From the NCBI GenBank assembly GCA_050946575.1, contig JBMNVB010000003.1, positions 1 to 64,000 on the forward strand: a stretch of 64,000 bases of DNA, written 5' to 3'. This DNA comes from JALCRY01 sp050946575 (lineage in GTDB: Bacteria; Bacillota; Clostridia; Peptostreptococcales; Anaerovoracaceae). The notes under the pieces are model-generated. The model was not told the origin of the DNA, made no database searches, and worked only from the letters and a program-made list of their open reading frames with translations. Below are positions 16,944 to 26,212 of the stretch, in pieces; position 1 is the first letter of the stretch, and every line of letters starts with the position of its first letter. Both the position numbers and the translations under genes were made by a program.

Positions 16944-17942
16944 ATGCTTCAGGTAGGAAAACTCGACAGCGATCTTTTGAAGCAGATCGTTTTCGATAAG
17001 ATCACATTCAGGCGTCCGGATGTCAAGACGAGGCCGGGGATCGGAGAGGACTGCGCCGTTATAGATTTCGGCGAGTTCGACGCCGTGATGTCAACGGATC
17101 CGATCACCGCCGCGGTAACGGACATCGGCCGTCTCTGCATCCATATCTCCTGCAATGACATCGCGTCGAACGGCGTGCAGCCTGTCGGGATCATGCTGAC
17201 GGTGCTGCTGCCCGAGGGAACGACGGAGGAAGAGATCGCGGAGATGATGCGCCAGGCGGGCGAGGTCAGCGAGGAACTCGGAGTCGAGATCATCGGCGGC
17301 CACACTGAGATCACGCGCGCCGTGAAGCAGCCGATAATCACGTCCACGGCCATAGGACGCGCGCCGGCGAACGGTTCCCAGACAGCGGATGACATCCGCC
17401 CCGGCGACTATATCATCATAACGAAGCGCGCCGGGATCGAGGGGACGGGGATCGTCGCCAGAGATCTTGAGGATGAACTGAAGGAGTTCATGACGGACGA
17501 GGAGATAGAAAAGGCGAAGAATCTCCTGGACGAGGTCAGCGTAGTAAAGGAAGGCGTCATCGCCGGCGAGATCGGGACGCACGGGATGCATGATGTCACG
17601 GAAGGCGGCGTGCTCGGCGCGATCTGGGAAATGTGCCATATTGCCGGCGTCGGGTGCGAGATCACGAAGGAGGCGATCCCGGTAGAGGACGTGACGCTGA
17701 AGATATGTGATCATTACGGCGCCGACTGGCTCCGTATGATCTCGAGCGGGTGCATGATGATAGCGGCATCGCCCGAGAAAAAGGACGAGATCCTGAAGGC
17801 GGTCCGCGGAGCGGGCGTAGACGCAGCGTGCATCGGAAGGATCACGGAAAAGGGCGGCCGGCTCGTTCTTAAGAGCAGGGACGGGGACCGCACGATAGAC
17901 CCTCCGGCGAGCGACGAGATATACAGGATCGTGGGGCGGTGA
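16944..17942 (+). CDS. AIR synthase-related protein (HypE/PurM-like ATP-grasp-fold family)
   Basis: 332 aa. The N-terminal PGIGEDCAVID and ISCNDIASNGVQPVGIMLT segments and the central EIIGGHTEITRAV are conserved in AIR synthase-related proteins such as HypE, ThiL and SelD. They mark the ATP-binding cleft of the PurM-N domain; the PurM-C domain follows (DVTEGGVLGAIWEM). A cysteine tail like that of HypE (PRIC) is absent, so it is not a hydrogenase maturation protein. The reaction is unknown, probably an ATP-dependent phosphoryl or acyl transfer. It is coupled to ligA with a 2-bp gap. Confidence 0.85.
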   Translation: MLQVGKLDSDLLKQIVFDKITFRRPDVKTRPGIGEDCAVIDFGEFDAVMSTDPITAAVTDIGRLCIHISCNDIASNGVQPVGIMLTVLLPEGTTEEEIAEMMRQAGEVSEELGVEIIGGHTEITRAVKQPIITSTAIGRAPANGSQTADDIRPGDYIIITKRAGIEGTGIVARDLEDELKEFMTDEEIEKAKNLLDEVSVVKEGVIAGEIGTHGMHDVTEGGVLGAIWEMCHIAGVGCEITKEAIPVEDVTLKICDHYGADWLRMISSGCMMIAASPEKKDEILKAVRGAGVDAACIGRITEKGGRLVLKSRDGDRTIDPPASDEIYRIVGR

Positions 17943-17980
17943 GGCGCCGGCAGCGCCTTCACGCTTGCGCGCTTCCGATA

Positions 17981-18009
17981 TTGACGAAGCCGGTCAAAAC
18001 ACATATAAT
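17981..18009 (+). promoter_or_regulatory. Promoter of the SRP RNA (and dnaX)
   Basis: TTGACG (17981-17986) and a perfect TATAAT (18004-18009) are 17 bp apart. The predicted start at about 18016 agrees with the 5' end of the SRP RNA helix. Confidence 0.85.
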
Positions 18010-18015
18010 TTAACG

Positions 18016-18179
18016 GTATGGAATCGTCTTTCGGCAGCTCCGTTCGTCCGACCCGGGCCCTGCGCAATAAGACACTGTGAACCTTGTCAGGTCCTGACGG
18101 AAGCAGCAATAAGCAGAGGCTCTTATGTGCCGCGGGTAAACCCGGGCCGGACGAGCGGAGCCGGAGACGTTCTTTTTTA
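18016..18179 (+). ncRNA. ffs: Signal recognition particle RNA (4.5S/scRNA) with terminator
   Basis: The core GTCAGGTCCTGACGGAAGCAGCA (positions about 18086-18108) is the bacterial SRP domain IV loop that binds Ffh and FtsY, including the GGAAGCAGC signature. Long outer arms pair on either side: CTCCGTTCGTCCG (about 18038-18050) with CGGACGAGCGGAG, and CCCGGG with CCCGGG further in. The outermost CGTCT (18025) pairs with AGACG (18165). The RNA ends in TCTTTTTTAT, which acts as the terminator. SRP RNA directs membrane proteins to the translocon. The order SRP RNA-dnaX-ybaB-recR is the same as in Bacillus subtilis (scr-dnaX-yaaK-recR). Confidence 0.93.
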
Positions 18180-18194
18180 TATCAAGGAGAGAAA

Positions 18195-19817
18195 ATGTAC
18201 AAAGCACTTTACCGCAGGTACAGGCCCGAGACGTTCGACGAGGTCATCGGGCAGGATCATATCGTGAAAGTCCTGAAGAGCCAGATCGCGCAGGATTCTG
18301 TATCGCACGCGTATCTCTTCTGCGGCACGCGCGGCACCGGGAAAACGACAATGGCCAGGCTGCTCGCGAAAGGCGTGAACTGTCTGTCGGACGGCGAGCG
18401 TCCGTGCGGGACGTGCGAGAACTGCCGCGCGATAAAGAACGGTTCATTCGTGGATCTTATCGAGATCGACGCGGCGTCGAACAGAGGGATCGACGACATA
18501 CGCAATCTGCGCGAGAGCGTGAACTACACACCGGCGATCGGCCGGAGAAAAATATACATTATCGACGAAGTGCACATGCTCACGAAGGAAGCAGTCAATG
18601 CACTGCTGAAGACGCTGGAGGAGCCGCCGGGATACGTGATGTTCATACTCTGCACGACGGAGCCGGATTCGCTCCTGCCGACGATCCTGAGCCGCTGCAT
18701 CCGGTTCGATTTCAGGAGCGTGCCGGAGGATAAACTTGCCGAACGCATGCGTTTCATCTGCGATGACCTCGGCGTTCGTATTGATGAAGAGGCGCTGCAT
18801 ATGATCGCGGTGCAGGCGGACGGATCGGCGAGAGACGGACTGACGCTGCTGGATCAATGCATTGCCGGCAGGAACGGGGAGATCTCTCTCGAGGACGTGC
18901 TCGATTCGCTCGGCGCGGTCGGCACGGGACAGTATCTCGAACTCACCGACGCGATAATAAGGCACGACGTCGCGGGCGGGCTGATGCTCATCGACGGGAT
19001 GATGCGGGCCGGGAGAGACGCGAGGCAGATACTGCAGGGGCTCATGACTCATTACCGCAGGCTCCTGCTGGCCACGTTCATAGAAGAGCCGCATTCAATG
19101 CTCGGCACTTCCCCGGAAAACGCGAGGCGCATCCAGGATCAGGCGCTCCGCATGGATGTGGAATCGATAAATCACGCGATCATTGAGATCGCGGAGATGA
19201 TACAGACTGTGAAGCGCTCGTCGCAGCCGCGCGTCATACTCGAGATGTGTTTCGTGAAACTCGCGACGTACAGCCCGGACGGATCTGTCGTCGCAGTGAA
19301 GACGGCGGTGCCGAAAGCCCCGCCGCAGAGACCTGAGATCAGTGGTACGCCGGAAGCCGGACCCGTACCGGAGCCGCCGGAAGCGGCAGGCGCCGGATCT
19401 TCGCCCGCGCAGGCACGGACTGAGATGCCCGGACCGGAGCCCGCTCCGGAACAGCAGCCGGTTCACGAAACCCCGGAAGACGACTTCGATTTCGCCGGCA
19501 TCTGGACCGACACTGTGAACGAGGTGATCGAGCGCAGCGAGGGGCATATGGTGATACTGCTGAAGAACACGGCGTTCATCGGAGCGGATGATACGGAGTT
19601 CCGCATCAGCGGCAGTACGATGGCAGCGGACGCGGTCAATGACTGCAGGCAGATACTCGAAAACACGCTCGCCTCGCATTGCGGGGGGAAGAGAAGGAAA
19701 ATAGCGGTCGTAACGGAACAGGGACCCGCAGAAGAAAGAGTGCTCACCGACGAAGAGATAGAAAAGGTCGCGGAGAAAGCCGAGGCGGTGCTCGGGCTCC
19801 ACGTTGACACAGAATAA
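18195..19817 (+). CDS. dnaX: DNA polymerase III subunit gamma/tau
   Basis: 540 aa starting MYKALYRRYRPETFDEVIGQ, the standard DnaX opening, with AAGGAGA five bases upstream; an in-frame extension into the SRP RNA is not real. Walker A is CGTRGTGKTTMARLLAKG, the zinc module is CLSDGERPCGTCENC, Walker B IYIIDEVHML, and the arginine-finger motif is LSRC. After domain III comes a Pro/Ala/Glu-rich linker (about 370-445) and a C-terminal tau-type domain. It loads the sliding clamp and links polymerase cores and helicase. It probably reads through the SRP RNA terminator or uses another start point. Confidence 0.97.
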   Translation: MYKALYRRYRPETFDEVIGQDHIVKVLKSQIAQDSVSHAYLFCGTRGTGKTTMARLLAKGVNCLSDGERPCGTCENCRAIKNGSFVDLIEIDAASNRGIDDIRNLRESVNYTPAIGRRKIYIIDEVHMLTKEAVNALLKTLEEPPGYVMFILCTTEPDSLLPTILSRCIRFDFRSVPEDKLAERMRFICDDLGVRIDEEALHMIAVQADGSARDGLTLLDQCIAGRNGEISLEDVLDSLGAVGTGQYLELTDAIIRHDVAGGLMLIDGMMRAGRDARQILQGLMTHYRRLLLATFIEEPHSMLGTSPENARRIQDQALRMDVESINHAIIEIAEMIQTVKRSSQPRVILEMCFVKLATYSPDGSVVAVKTAVPKAPPQRPEISGTPEAGPVPEPPEAAGAGSSPAQARTEMPGPEPAPEQQPVHETPEDDFDFAGIWTDTVNEVIERSEGHMVILLKNTAFIGADDTEFRISGSTMAADAVNDCRQILENTLASHCGGKRRKIAVVTEQGPAEERVLTDEEIEKVAEKAEAVLGLHVDTE

Positions 19818-19830
19818 TAAGGAGAAAACG

Positions 19831-20178
19831 ATGGGAAAAGGAATGAAGGCCGGAAAGAAGAAAAAGCCGAGCCAGCAGCAGCAGATGGCGCAGATGCAGG
19901 CACTGCAGCGCAAAATGGACGAGATGCAGGCGGAGATCGACGTTATGGAGCAGTCCGCGACGTCGGGCGGCGGCGCGGTCGAAGTGACGGTGAACGGCAA
20001 AAAGGAAATCGTCGCGATAAAGATCGAGTCGGAAGTCTGCGATCCGGATGATATCGAAATGCTGCAGGATCTGATCATGACGGCGGCGAACGAGGCAATG
20101 CGCCAGATGGATGAGATCGCGCAGAACAAGATGAATGAACTGAGCAGCAGTCTCGGACTGCCTCCGGGGCTGATCTGA
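19831..20178 (+). CDS. ybaB: YbaB/EbfC nucleoid-associated protein
   Basis: 115 aa from MGKGMKAGKKKKPSQQQQM, preceded by AAGGAG. The family core is ALQRKMDEMQAEIDVMEQSA, followed by AVEVTVNGKKEIVAIKIE and the two C-terminal helices. YbaB/EbfC forms a tweezer-like dimer that binds DNA. The Lys- and Gln-rich head is a variable extension. It lies between dnaX and recR in the conserved order, and its stop codon overlaps the recR start (TGATG). Confidence 0.94.
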   Translation: MGKGMKAGKKKKPSQQQQMAQMQALQRKMDEMQAEIDVMEQSATSGGGAVEVTVNGKKEIVAIKIESEVCDPDDIEMLQDLIMTAANEAMRQMDEIAQNKMNELSSSLGLPPGLI

Positions 20179-20777
20179 TGAATTACTACGCGAAACCACT
20201 TTCCGATCTCATCGCTGAACTTTCGAAACTGCCGGGGATCGGCGGAAAAACGGCGCAGCGTCTCGCGTTCCATATACTTTCGCTTCCGGACCAGGAGGCG
20301 GAGGCGCTCGCGGGCGCCATCGTACACGCGAAGCGGGAAATGAAATACTGCTCTGTCTGCGGAAATCTGACCGACAAAGATCCGTGCTCCGTCTGCGAAG
20401 ACGAGTCGCGCGACCGGTCGGTGATCTGCGTCGTCGAAAGCCCGCGCGATGTGGTCGCGATGGAGAAGATAAAGGAATATCACGGGCTGTATCATGTGCT
20501 TCACGGCGTGATCTCGCCGATGGAGGGCGTCGGCCCGGAGGACATAAACATTAAGTCGCTTATAGTGCGCGCACAGCACAGCGATGTGAAGGAAATCATC
20601 ATTGCGACGAATCCGAATATCGAGGGCGAGGCGACGGCGATGTATATCGCGCGCCTTATAAAGCCGTCGGGCATCAAGGTGTCCAGGATCGCTCACGGCG
20701 TCCCGGTCGGCGGCGACCTCGAATACACGGATGAAGTCACGCTGTTGAAAGCAATGGAAGGCAGGACGGAACTATAG
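20178..20777 (+). CDS. recR: Recombination mediator RecR
   Basis: 199 aa. Helix-hairpin-helix (LPGIGGKTAQRLAFHIL), a four-cysteine zinc finger (CSVCGNLTDKDPCSVC) and a Toprim domain with the conserved Glu in VVESPRDVVAMEK, then the C-terminal Walker-like region IAHGVPVGGDLEYTDEVTL. It works with RecO and RecF to load RecA on gapped DNA. Length and domain order are those of the family. It starts inside the ybaB stop codon. Confidence 0.97.
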   Translation: MNYYAKPLSDLIAELSKLPGIGGKTAQRLAFHILSLPDQEAEALAGAIVHAKREMKYCSVCGNLTDKDPCSVCEDESRDRSVICVVESPRDVVAMEKIKEYHGLYHVLHGVISPMEGVGPEDINIKSLIVRAQHSDVKEIIIATNPNIEGEATAMYIARLIKPSGIKVSRIAHGVPVGGDLEYTDEVTLLKAMEGRTEL

Positions 20778-20809
20778 AGAGCAGCGGTCTGAAAAAGCAG
20801 AAACTTTCG

Positions 20810-22333
20810 GTGTCAAGTGCCGTTTTCATGATTTTCTGCCTTGTCGCGGCCGGGTGTTACGGGATAGAGGAGATGATCCCCGCCGCGGGGCCGGGCATGA
20901 CAGTCATCATGCTTATTGTGCTGCCGTTCATCTGGGGACTGCCGTTCGGCCTTGTCGCGAGCGAGCTCGGTTCCGTCCGTCCGCAGGAAGGCGGCTATTA
21001 CAAGTGGGTGCAGGAGGCGTTCGGCGAATTCTGGGGGTTCCAGGCCGGATGGTGGCGCACCATTTCCATCTATATCGACAATACGCTTTACGTCATTCTC
21101 GCCGGAGGCTATGCCGCCGGCCAGTGGGGTCTCACACCAATGCAGGAATTCCTGCTGAAGGCACTTATGATCCTGATTTTCACTGCCGTGAATCTGCGCG
21201 GCGTCCATGACGTCGGGATCGCGAGCACGGTGCTGTCCGTGATAGTCATCGGCGTGTTCCTCATGGCGGCGATCCTCGGTTTCATGAACTGGAACGGGAG
21301 CGGCATCGGGCCGCTGACGCCGGAGCCTGTTTCGGATTTCGGCGATCTTCTCTATTACATCGGAGCCGGCATCTCGGTCGGCATGTGGATGTACTCCGGC
21401 TACGAATCGATGTCTACAATGGCCGGAGAGATCGAGAACCCGCAGGTCATCCCGAAGGCGACGCTCATTTCGGTGCCGGTCATCATGCTCACGTATATTT
21501 TCCCGACAGTCGCCGGGCTCGGCTCGGTCGGGCACTGGCAGCTGTGGGGTACGGAAGCGAATAACATAGGCTACCAGACGATATTCGCTGAATACGCGGC
21601 GCCCGCGCTGAGCGTCGTGTTCGTCATCGTGTCGATACTCGCGCAGTGTTCGATCTATAACACATACATCGCGTCCGGATCCAGAGGATTCTTCGCACTG
21701 GCGGACGACAGGCTCGCGCCGCCGATTCTTACAAAATGCGGCAGGAAGCGCGGCGTTCCGTACGTTGCGGTGCTTTCAGTGGCAATAACGAATCTCGTTC
21801 TGTGCGTGCTGCCGTTCAGCACGGTCGTCGTTGTGGATGTGTTCCTGCTCGTCAGCTCTTATATTCTCGTATATTTCGCGGAACTGAAACTGAGAAAAAC
21901 GATCCCCGAAGAGGAATACAAGTTCCGCATCCCGGGCGGGAGCGGGTTCCTGCACCTGCTCTGCATCGTGCCCGTGTGCGTCGCCGTGCTGTCGTTCTTC
22001 ATAAACGGCGCGGATTATTTCCTCGGCGGGATGATCGGCATCGCGACCGGCCCTGTCATGTACTTCATCTGGAAGCGCCGCTACGGCGGGCTCCGCGAAT
22101 CGTACCCGCAGGATGAGCGCACCGGGCTCGCGCAGGGCGACCTCGGCCGCAATGCACTGCTGTCGTTCCTCATGGCCGCCATTGGCGCTGCCGGCCTTAT
22201 ATTCCTGCCGATGATCGAGGAAGTGCCTGACGCGATATATACGGCGGTCGCGGTCATGACCGCTGTGTTCGCCGCGGCGGGCGCCGTGTCCGCTGCCGTA
22301 TCAAGGAAAATCAGCGGAGGCATCAATGTTTAG
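20810..22333 (+). CDS. APC-superfamily amino acid permease
   Basis: 507 aa at most, about twelve membrane segments. The N-terminal GCYGIEEMIPAAGPGMTVI is the unwound TM1 region of APC transporters, and GAGISVGMWMYSGYESMSTM is the TM6 substrate region. The start is uncertain: the GTG at 20810 lacks a clear ribosome site, and the frame stays open and hydrophilic upstream (a CTG at 20789 would give LKKQKLSVSSAV, a more typical head). The preceding recR stop is only 32 bp away, so it may be translated by coupling. Substrate unknown, probably an amino acid or polyamine. Confidence 0.85.
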   Translation: MSSAVFMIFCLVAAGCYGIEEMIPAAGPGMTVIMLIVLPFIWGLPFGLVASELGSVRPQEGGYYKWVQEAFGEFWGFQAGWWRTISIYIDNTLYVILAGGYAAGQWGLTPMQEFLLKALMILIFTAVNLRGVHDVGIASTVLSVIVIGVFLMAAILGFMNWNGSGIGPLTPEPVSDFGDLLYYIGAGISVGMWMYSGYESMSTMAGEIENPQVIPKATLISVPVIMLTYIFPTVAGLGSVGHWQLWGTEANNIGYQTIFAEYAAPALSVVFVIVSILAQCSIYNTYIASGSRGFFALADDRLAPPILTKCGRKRGVPYVAVLSVAITNLVLCVLPFSTVVVVDVFLLVSSYILVYFAELKLRKTIPEEEYKFRIPGGSGFLHLLCIVPVCVAVLSFFINGADYFLGGMIGIATGPVMYFIWKRRYGGLRESYPQDERTGLAQGDLGRNALLSFLMAAIGAAGLIFLPMIEEVPDAIYTAVAVMTAVFAAAGAVSAAVSRKISGGINV

Positions 22334-23729
22334 GGCAGGGGGCGGAAAATATACTCTCCGCGAGGCGCGCGTGCTCCGCGTAGCAGTGACGACGGCGTTC
22401 GTTACTACGTTCGCCGGAAGTTCTCTCAATGTCGCGATACCGGCGCTGAGCGAAGAGTTCCATATGAGCGGCACGGCAGCCGGGTGGATAATCACGATGT
22501 ACACCCTTGTCACATCAATGCTTTCCGTCCCGATGGGCCGTCTCGCGATGCGGATCGGGAGCAGGCGCGCCCTGATCGTCGGTATCGGTCTTTTCGGAGG
22601 CATGTCCGTGGCCGCGGTGTTTTCCGTCAGCGGCCCGATGGTGGTGACATGCCGGGCGCTGCAGGGCATCGGCGCGGCGTTCATTTTTGCCACGAACATG
22701 GCAATAGTCGTGAATTCGTTCCCGCCGGAGAAAAGCGGCCAGGCGCTCGGGATAATGACGGCCGGCACCTACGTCGGGCTGTCTGTGGGGCCGGTGCTCG
22801 GCGGCGTAATGAATTCGTACCTCGGCTGGCGGTCGATCTTCATACTGATGTTTCTCATTTCCGCGACGGCGTTCTTCGAAGCGGTCAGGCACCTTGAATG
22901 GAGGGACGAGCCCCGCGACAGCGAAATCAGCCAGGACGTCCGCGGAACGCTACTTTATATGACCGGTCTCGCGATGATAATGATCGGATTTTCGAATATC
23001 ACCGCGCAGTCGTACGGCAAATACCTGCTTGCGGCAGGCATTGCCGTAATGGTGATCTTCTTCATCGCGGAAACGAAGACGGAGGATCCCGTTGTCGAAG
23101 TATCGATCTTCCTGACGAACAGGATATTCACGCTGTCCAACATCACCGCGCTTCTGAATTACGGCGCGATATTCTCGATCAGCTATCTGATGTCGATCTA
23201 TCTCCAGGTCGTGAAGGGGTTCGGATCGCAGGCCGCGGGGCTGATCCTCGTTGTGCAGCCTCTCATGCAGGCGGCGCTTTCGCCGGGGGCCGGGCGGTGG
23301 TCCGACAGGACGGAAGCCTGGAAACTAGTCACCGCGGGGATGGGACTGTGCTCGGCCGTACTGCTGTTTTTCTCAATGCTCGGAGAGGGCAGCCCGCTTT
23401 GGCTGGTCATCGTGCTCCTCGCCGCCGCCGGCGCCGGCGTGGCTCTGTTCTCGTCTCCGAACACGAACCAGATCATGTCGGCAGTAGGCCCGGAGGACAG
23501 GACGTTCGCGTCTGCGACTCTGGCAACGATGAGAACTATCGGGCAGACGACGGGAATGGCGGTCGTGACTCTCGTATCGTCGATGTTCCTCGGTTCCATG
23601 ACGCTGCAGGAGGCGCCTGTCTCCGCGCTGATCCGGACAATGCACACCGCTTTCATCATTTCGACGGTACTCTGCATTGCCGGAGCGGTCATGAGCACGG
23701 CGAGGAGCGCGGGGCCGGAGAAGAAATGA
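22326..23729 (+). CDS. MFS transporter, DHA2-like (drug or metabolite efflux)
   Basis: 467 aa, twelve to fourteen membrane segments. The first helices contain TFAGSSLNVAIPALSEEFHM and MYTLVTSMLSVPMGRLAMRIGSRRALI, matching motifs D1 and A of the DHA2 group. The motif C analogue is TAGTYVGLSVGPVLGGVM. Such proteins usually expel small hydrophobic compounds with protons. The gene overlaps the end of the APC permease by 8 bp, indicating coupled translation. Their cotranscription behind recR looks like a local addition rather than a functional link. Confidence 0.88.
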   Translation: MFRAGGGKYTLREARVLRVAVTTAFVTTFAGSSLNVAIPALSEEFHMSGTAAGWIITMYTLVTSMLSVPMGRLAMRIGSRRALIVGIGLFGGMSVAAVFSVSGPMVVTCRALQGIGAAFIFATNMAIVVNSFPPEKSGQALGIMTAGTYVGLSVGPVLGGVMNSYLGWRSIFILMFLISATAFFEAVRHLEWRDEPRDSEISQDVRGTLLYMTGLAMIMIGFSNITAQSYGKYLLAAGIAVMVIFFIAETKTEDPVVEVSIFLTNRIFTLSNITALLNYGAIFSISYLMSIYLQVVKGFGSQAAGLILVVQPLMQAALSPGAGRWSDRTEAWKLVTAGMGLCSAVLLFFSMLGEGSPLWLVIVLLAAAGAGVALFSSPNTNQIMSAVGPEDRTFASATLATMRTIGQTTGMAVVTLVSSMFLGSMTLQEAPVSALIRTMHTAFIISTVLCIAGAVMSTARSAGPEKK

Positions 23730-23832
23730 CGACTCGCCGCCGGTGACCTGCGTGCGCCGGAAAAAATTTGCCTGCTCCATGCATTGCTGTTACAATAATC
23801 TCGTATGTGAGGGGGAGGTTAGGAGGAAAGAT

Positions 23833-24555
23833 TTGAATTACAGAAGAATGGACCCGTTTATGCTGCTGTTCCTTGCGCTGATGCTGTTTTACGGGATCAG
23901 ACAGGGGATGTATAGCGGGAATCCGCAGGAATGGCTGCTGGGGAAGCTGTTTATCCTGCCCGGCATTGTGATCGGGCTGTCGGTGCACGAGTTCGCGCAT
24001 GCGGACGTCGCGTACCGCCTCGGCGACAATACGCCATTGTATCAGGGGAGGCGCACGCTGAACCCGGCCGCGCACTTCGATTTGGTCGGCTTTCTGGCAT
24101 TGATTTTCGTCGGGTTCGGCTGGGGCAAGCCTGTGGAAATAGATCCCCGCAATTTCAGGAATCCGCGCAGTTCGGAGCTGCTCGTGGCGCTCGCCGGCGT
24201 CGTGACGAACCTCATCACCGCGTTCGTGTTCACGCTGATCCTGAAATTATACATCTCGGCAGCGGGGATAGTCTACGTTGACATGACATCGCTCACAGGG
24301 ATCATTTACTATATGATCCTGTACACGATCCAGATAAATCTGGTGCTGATGATCTTCAACCTGATCCCGGTCCCGCCGCTCGACGGCTTCAATATAGTGA
24401 CCGAGATCTTCAATCTCAGAAGATATTCGTGGTACTGGAACGTTTACAGATACGGCTGGTTCATACTGATGATACTCATAATGTGCAACTTCACGGATGT
24501 CGTGCTGTACAAGGGCGTCGACTTTTTCTGGGGGATACTCGCGAACCTGCTGTAA
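23833..24555 (+). CDS. Site-2-protease-family (M50) membrane metallopeptidase
   Basis: 240 aa from a TTG start placed six bases after AGGAGG; the longer frame upstream lacks a ribosome site. The zinc motif is H52-E53-F-A-H56 in LSVHEFAHADVAYRLGD, and the third ligand is in LIPVPPLDGFNI. Five or six membrane segments. This compact branch without PDZ domain is often annotated as M50 family of unknown substrate. Convergent with the HAD gene across a bidirectional terminator. Confidence 0.88.
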   Translation: MNYRRMDPFMLLFLALMLFYGIRQGMYSGNPQEWLLGKLFILPGIVIGLSVHEFAHADVAYRLGDNTPLYQGRRTLNPAAHFDLVGFLALIFVGFGWGKPVEIDPRNFRNPRSSELLVALAGVVTNLITAFVFTLILKLYISAAGIVYVDMTSLTGIIYYMILYTIQINLVLMIFNLIPVPPLDGFNIVTEIFNLRRYSWYWNVYRYGWFILMILIMCNFTDVVLYKGVDFFWGILANLL

Positions 24556-24570
24556 AAAATGACCGGAAAT

Positions 24571-24600
24571 CAAAATGACGGCCTGCCGCCGTCATTTTTG
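24571..24600. terminator. Bidirectional terminator
   Basis: CAAAATGACGGC pairs with GCCGTCATTTTTG around a five-base loop, with A- and T-rich flanks, between two convergent genes. Confidence 0.93.
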
Positions 24601-24631
24601 ATTACATTTATTTCCCGCGCCGCTTCGCCCG

Positions 24632-25282
24632 TCATTCTTTCATCTGTCTGAGCAGGTCCGCGGGATCGTCCGCGTATATCTCGCAGAGCGCCGAGATCTT
24701 TTCCCGGTTCCGCTGCACGGTCGCGTCGTAGACCCCGTAGACCCTGAATCCCGCTTCAGCCGCAGTCTTCGCGGCATAATAAGCGTCCTCGACCACGACA
24801 GTACCCTCCTTCGGAGTGCCGAGCCTTGCAAGAGCGTCTTCAAAGATCTGCGGCTCGTCTTTCCCGCTCGATTCGGAGCACGTGATAATGAATTCGAAAT
24901 AGTCGAGTACGCCGCACCGCCTCAGCGCGATCTCGACTTCATTCTTTTCCGTCGCAGAAGCAATGCACATTTTCGCGCCGCTCTGTTTCGCGTATTCCAG
25001 CAGCTGCGCGGCGCCCGGCTTCAGTTCGACCTCGTATTTATAGAAGTCCCGGATGATGCTCATTTCTTCCTCTATCATCTCTTCGCAGCTGTCGGTGATC
25101 CCGTACTCCTCCTGGAAATACGCGGCCGACTGCTTCATGCTCATCGGCTTGATCTTCTCGATCAGATCCGGTTTCGGTACCTTGCCCTTCCGCCTGAGAT
25201 AAGAATAACTGAGATTCCGCCAGGCGCCCATCGAATCGGTGAGCGTCCCGTCCATATCGAAAATATAACCTGAATTCTTCAT
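24632..25282 (-). CDS. HAD-superfamily phosphatase (phosphoglycolate/beta-phosphoglucomutase-like)
   Basis: 216 aa from MKNSGYIFDMDGTLTDSMG, preceded by GGAGA. HAD motif I is DMDGT, motif II is CIASATEKN, motif III is the Lys of SSGKDEPQIF and motif IV is VVVEDAYYAAKTAAEAG. The helical cap inserted after motif I puts it in the C1 cap group with beta-phosphoglucomutase and phosphoglycolate phosphatase. Substrate not deducible. A longer open frame upstream is only the open antisense frame of the repeat array and has no ribosome site. Confidence 0.9.
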   Translation of the reverse strand: MKNSGYIFDMDGTLTDSMGAWRNLSYSYLRRKGKVPKPDLIEKIKPMSMKQSAAYFQEEYGITDSCEEMIEEEMSIIRDFYKYEVELKPGAAQLLEYAKQSGAKMCIASATEKNEVEIALRRCGVLDYFEFIITCSESSGKDEPQIFEDALARLGTPKEGTVVVEDAYYAAKTAAEAGFRVYGVYDATVQRNREKISALCEIYADDPADLLRQMKE

Positions 25283-25394
25283 AAAAGTTCTCCGTATCGT
25301 TTCTGTCATGATCCCCGGCCGGCTCCCGGTAATGGACCAGGCTGATCGGCCGATTTCGGTCCGCAGATCCAGTCCCGGCCCCGGCCGTGCCCCC

Positions 25395-26212
25395 GAAATT
25401 AGGAAACGTTGAAAATTTTGCGTGCAGCGTGCCGGAAATCGGGTCGGCCGCCACAAATTTTTCAACGTTTGTGAGCCGTCAATGCCCGGAAACAGCCCCG
25501 CGCAGGCTTCTGATGCCCGGAAACGTTGGAATTTTTGCGGGCAGTGTGCCGAAAAACGGGGCGGCCGCCACAAAATCCAGCGCATTCCTGGTTTCGGCGC
25601 GAAAACCCGTCGATCCGCCCGGCCCCGGCCCCGGGTTCCTGTCACGGCCCCGGCCCCGGGTTCCTGTCACGGCCCCGGCCCCGGGTTCCTGCCCCGGTTC
25701 CGCCCGGCCGCACCCCCTGAAATTAGGAAACGTTGAAATTTTTGCGTGCAGTGTGCCGGAAATCGGGTCGGCCGCCACAAATTTTTCAACGTTTGTGGGC
25801 GGTCAATGCCCGGAAACAGCGCCGTGCAGGCTTCTGATGCCCGGAAACGTTGAAATTTTTGCGTGCAGTGTGCCAAAAAACGGGGCGGCCGCCACAAAAT
25901 CCAGCGCATTTCTGATTTCAGTGCGAAAATCCGGCGATCCGTCCGGCCCCGGCCTGGGTTTCTGCCTCGATTCCGCCCGGCCGCGGCCCCCGAAATTAGG
26001 AAACGTTGAAATTTTTGCGTGCAGCGTGCCGGAAATCGGGTCGGCCGCCACAAATTTTTCAACGTTTGTAGGCCGTCATTGCCCGGGAACAGCCCCGCGC
26101 AGGCTGCTGATGCCCGGAAACGTTGGAATTTTTGCGTGCAGCGTTCCAAAAAACAGGGCGGCCGCCACAAAATCCAGCGCATTCCTGGTTTCGGCGCGAC
26201 AATCCGTCGATC
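25395..26212. repeat. Three-unit repeat array with internal hairpin elements
   Basis: Three units start with GAAATTAGGAAACGTTGA at 25395, 25719 and 25992; each is about 220 bp and more than 90 percent identical by eye. Every unit contains two related sub-elements, A and B, about 117 bp apart. Both have GGAAACGTTGRAATTTTTGC, a GTGCAGYGTGCC segment and CGGCCGCCACAAA. In A the ends AAACGTTGAAA and TTTCAACGTTT are complementary, giving an imperfect hairpin of about 70 bases. Frames are open on both strands across the array, but no ribosome site or protein-like pattern supports coding. It lies between the 3' end of thiD and the 5' end of the HAD gene. Confidence 0.85.
25621..25692. repeat. 25-bp GC-rich minisatellite inside the repeat array
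   Basis: The unit GGCCCCGGCCCCGGGTTCC plus TGTCAC is tandemly repeated almost three times. Degenerate copies of GGCCCCGGGTTCCTG occur again at about 26217-26340. Copy-number change here explains the different spacing of the 220-bp units (324 against 273 bp). Confidence 0.85.

Noticed and set aside
15640..16944. 434-codon antisense frame over ligA
   Set aside because: Shadow frame; the ligase motifs on the plus strand are unambiguous.
18084..18194. In-frame N-terminal extension of dnaX
   Set aside because: It lies inside the SRP RNA and its terminator; the ATG at 18195 has AAGGAGA and gives the standard N-terminus.
19095..20696. 533-codon antisense frame over dnaX, ybaB and recR
   Set aside because: Shadow of conserved essential genes on the plus strand; no start signal or recognizable protein features.
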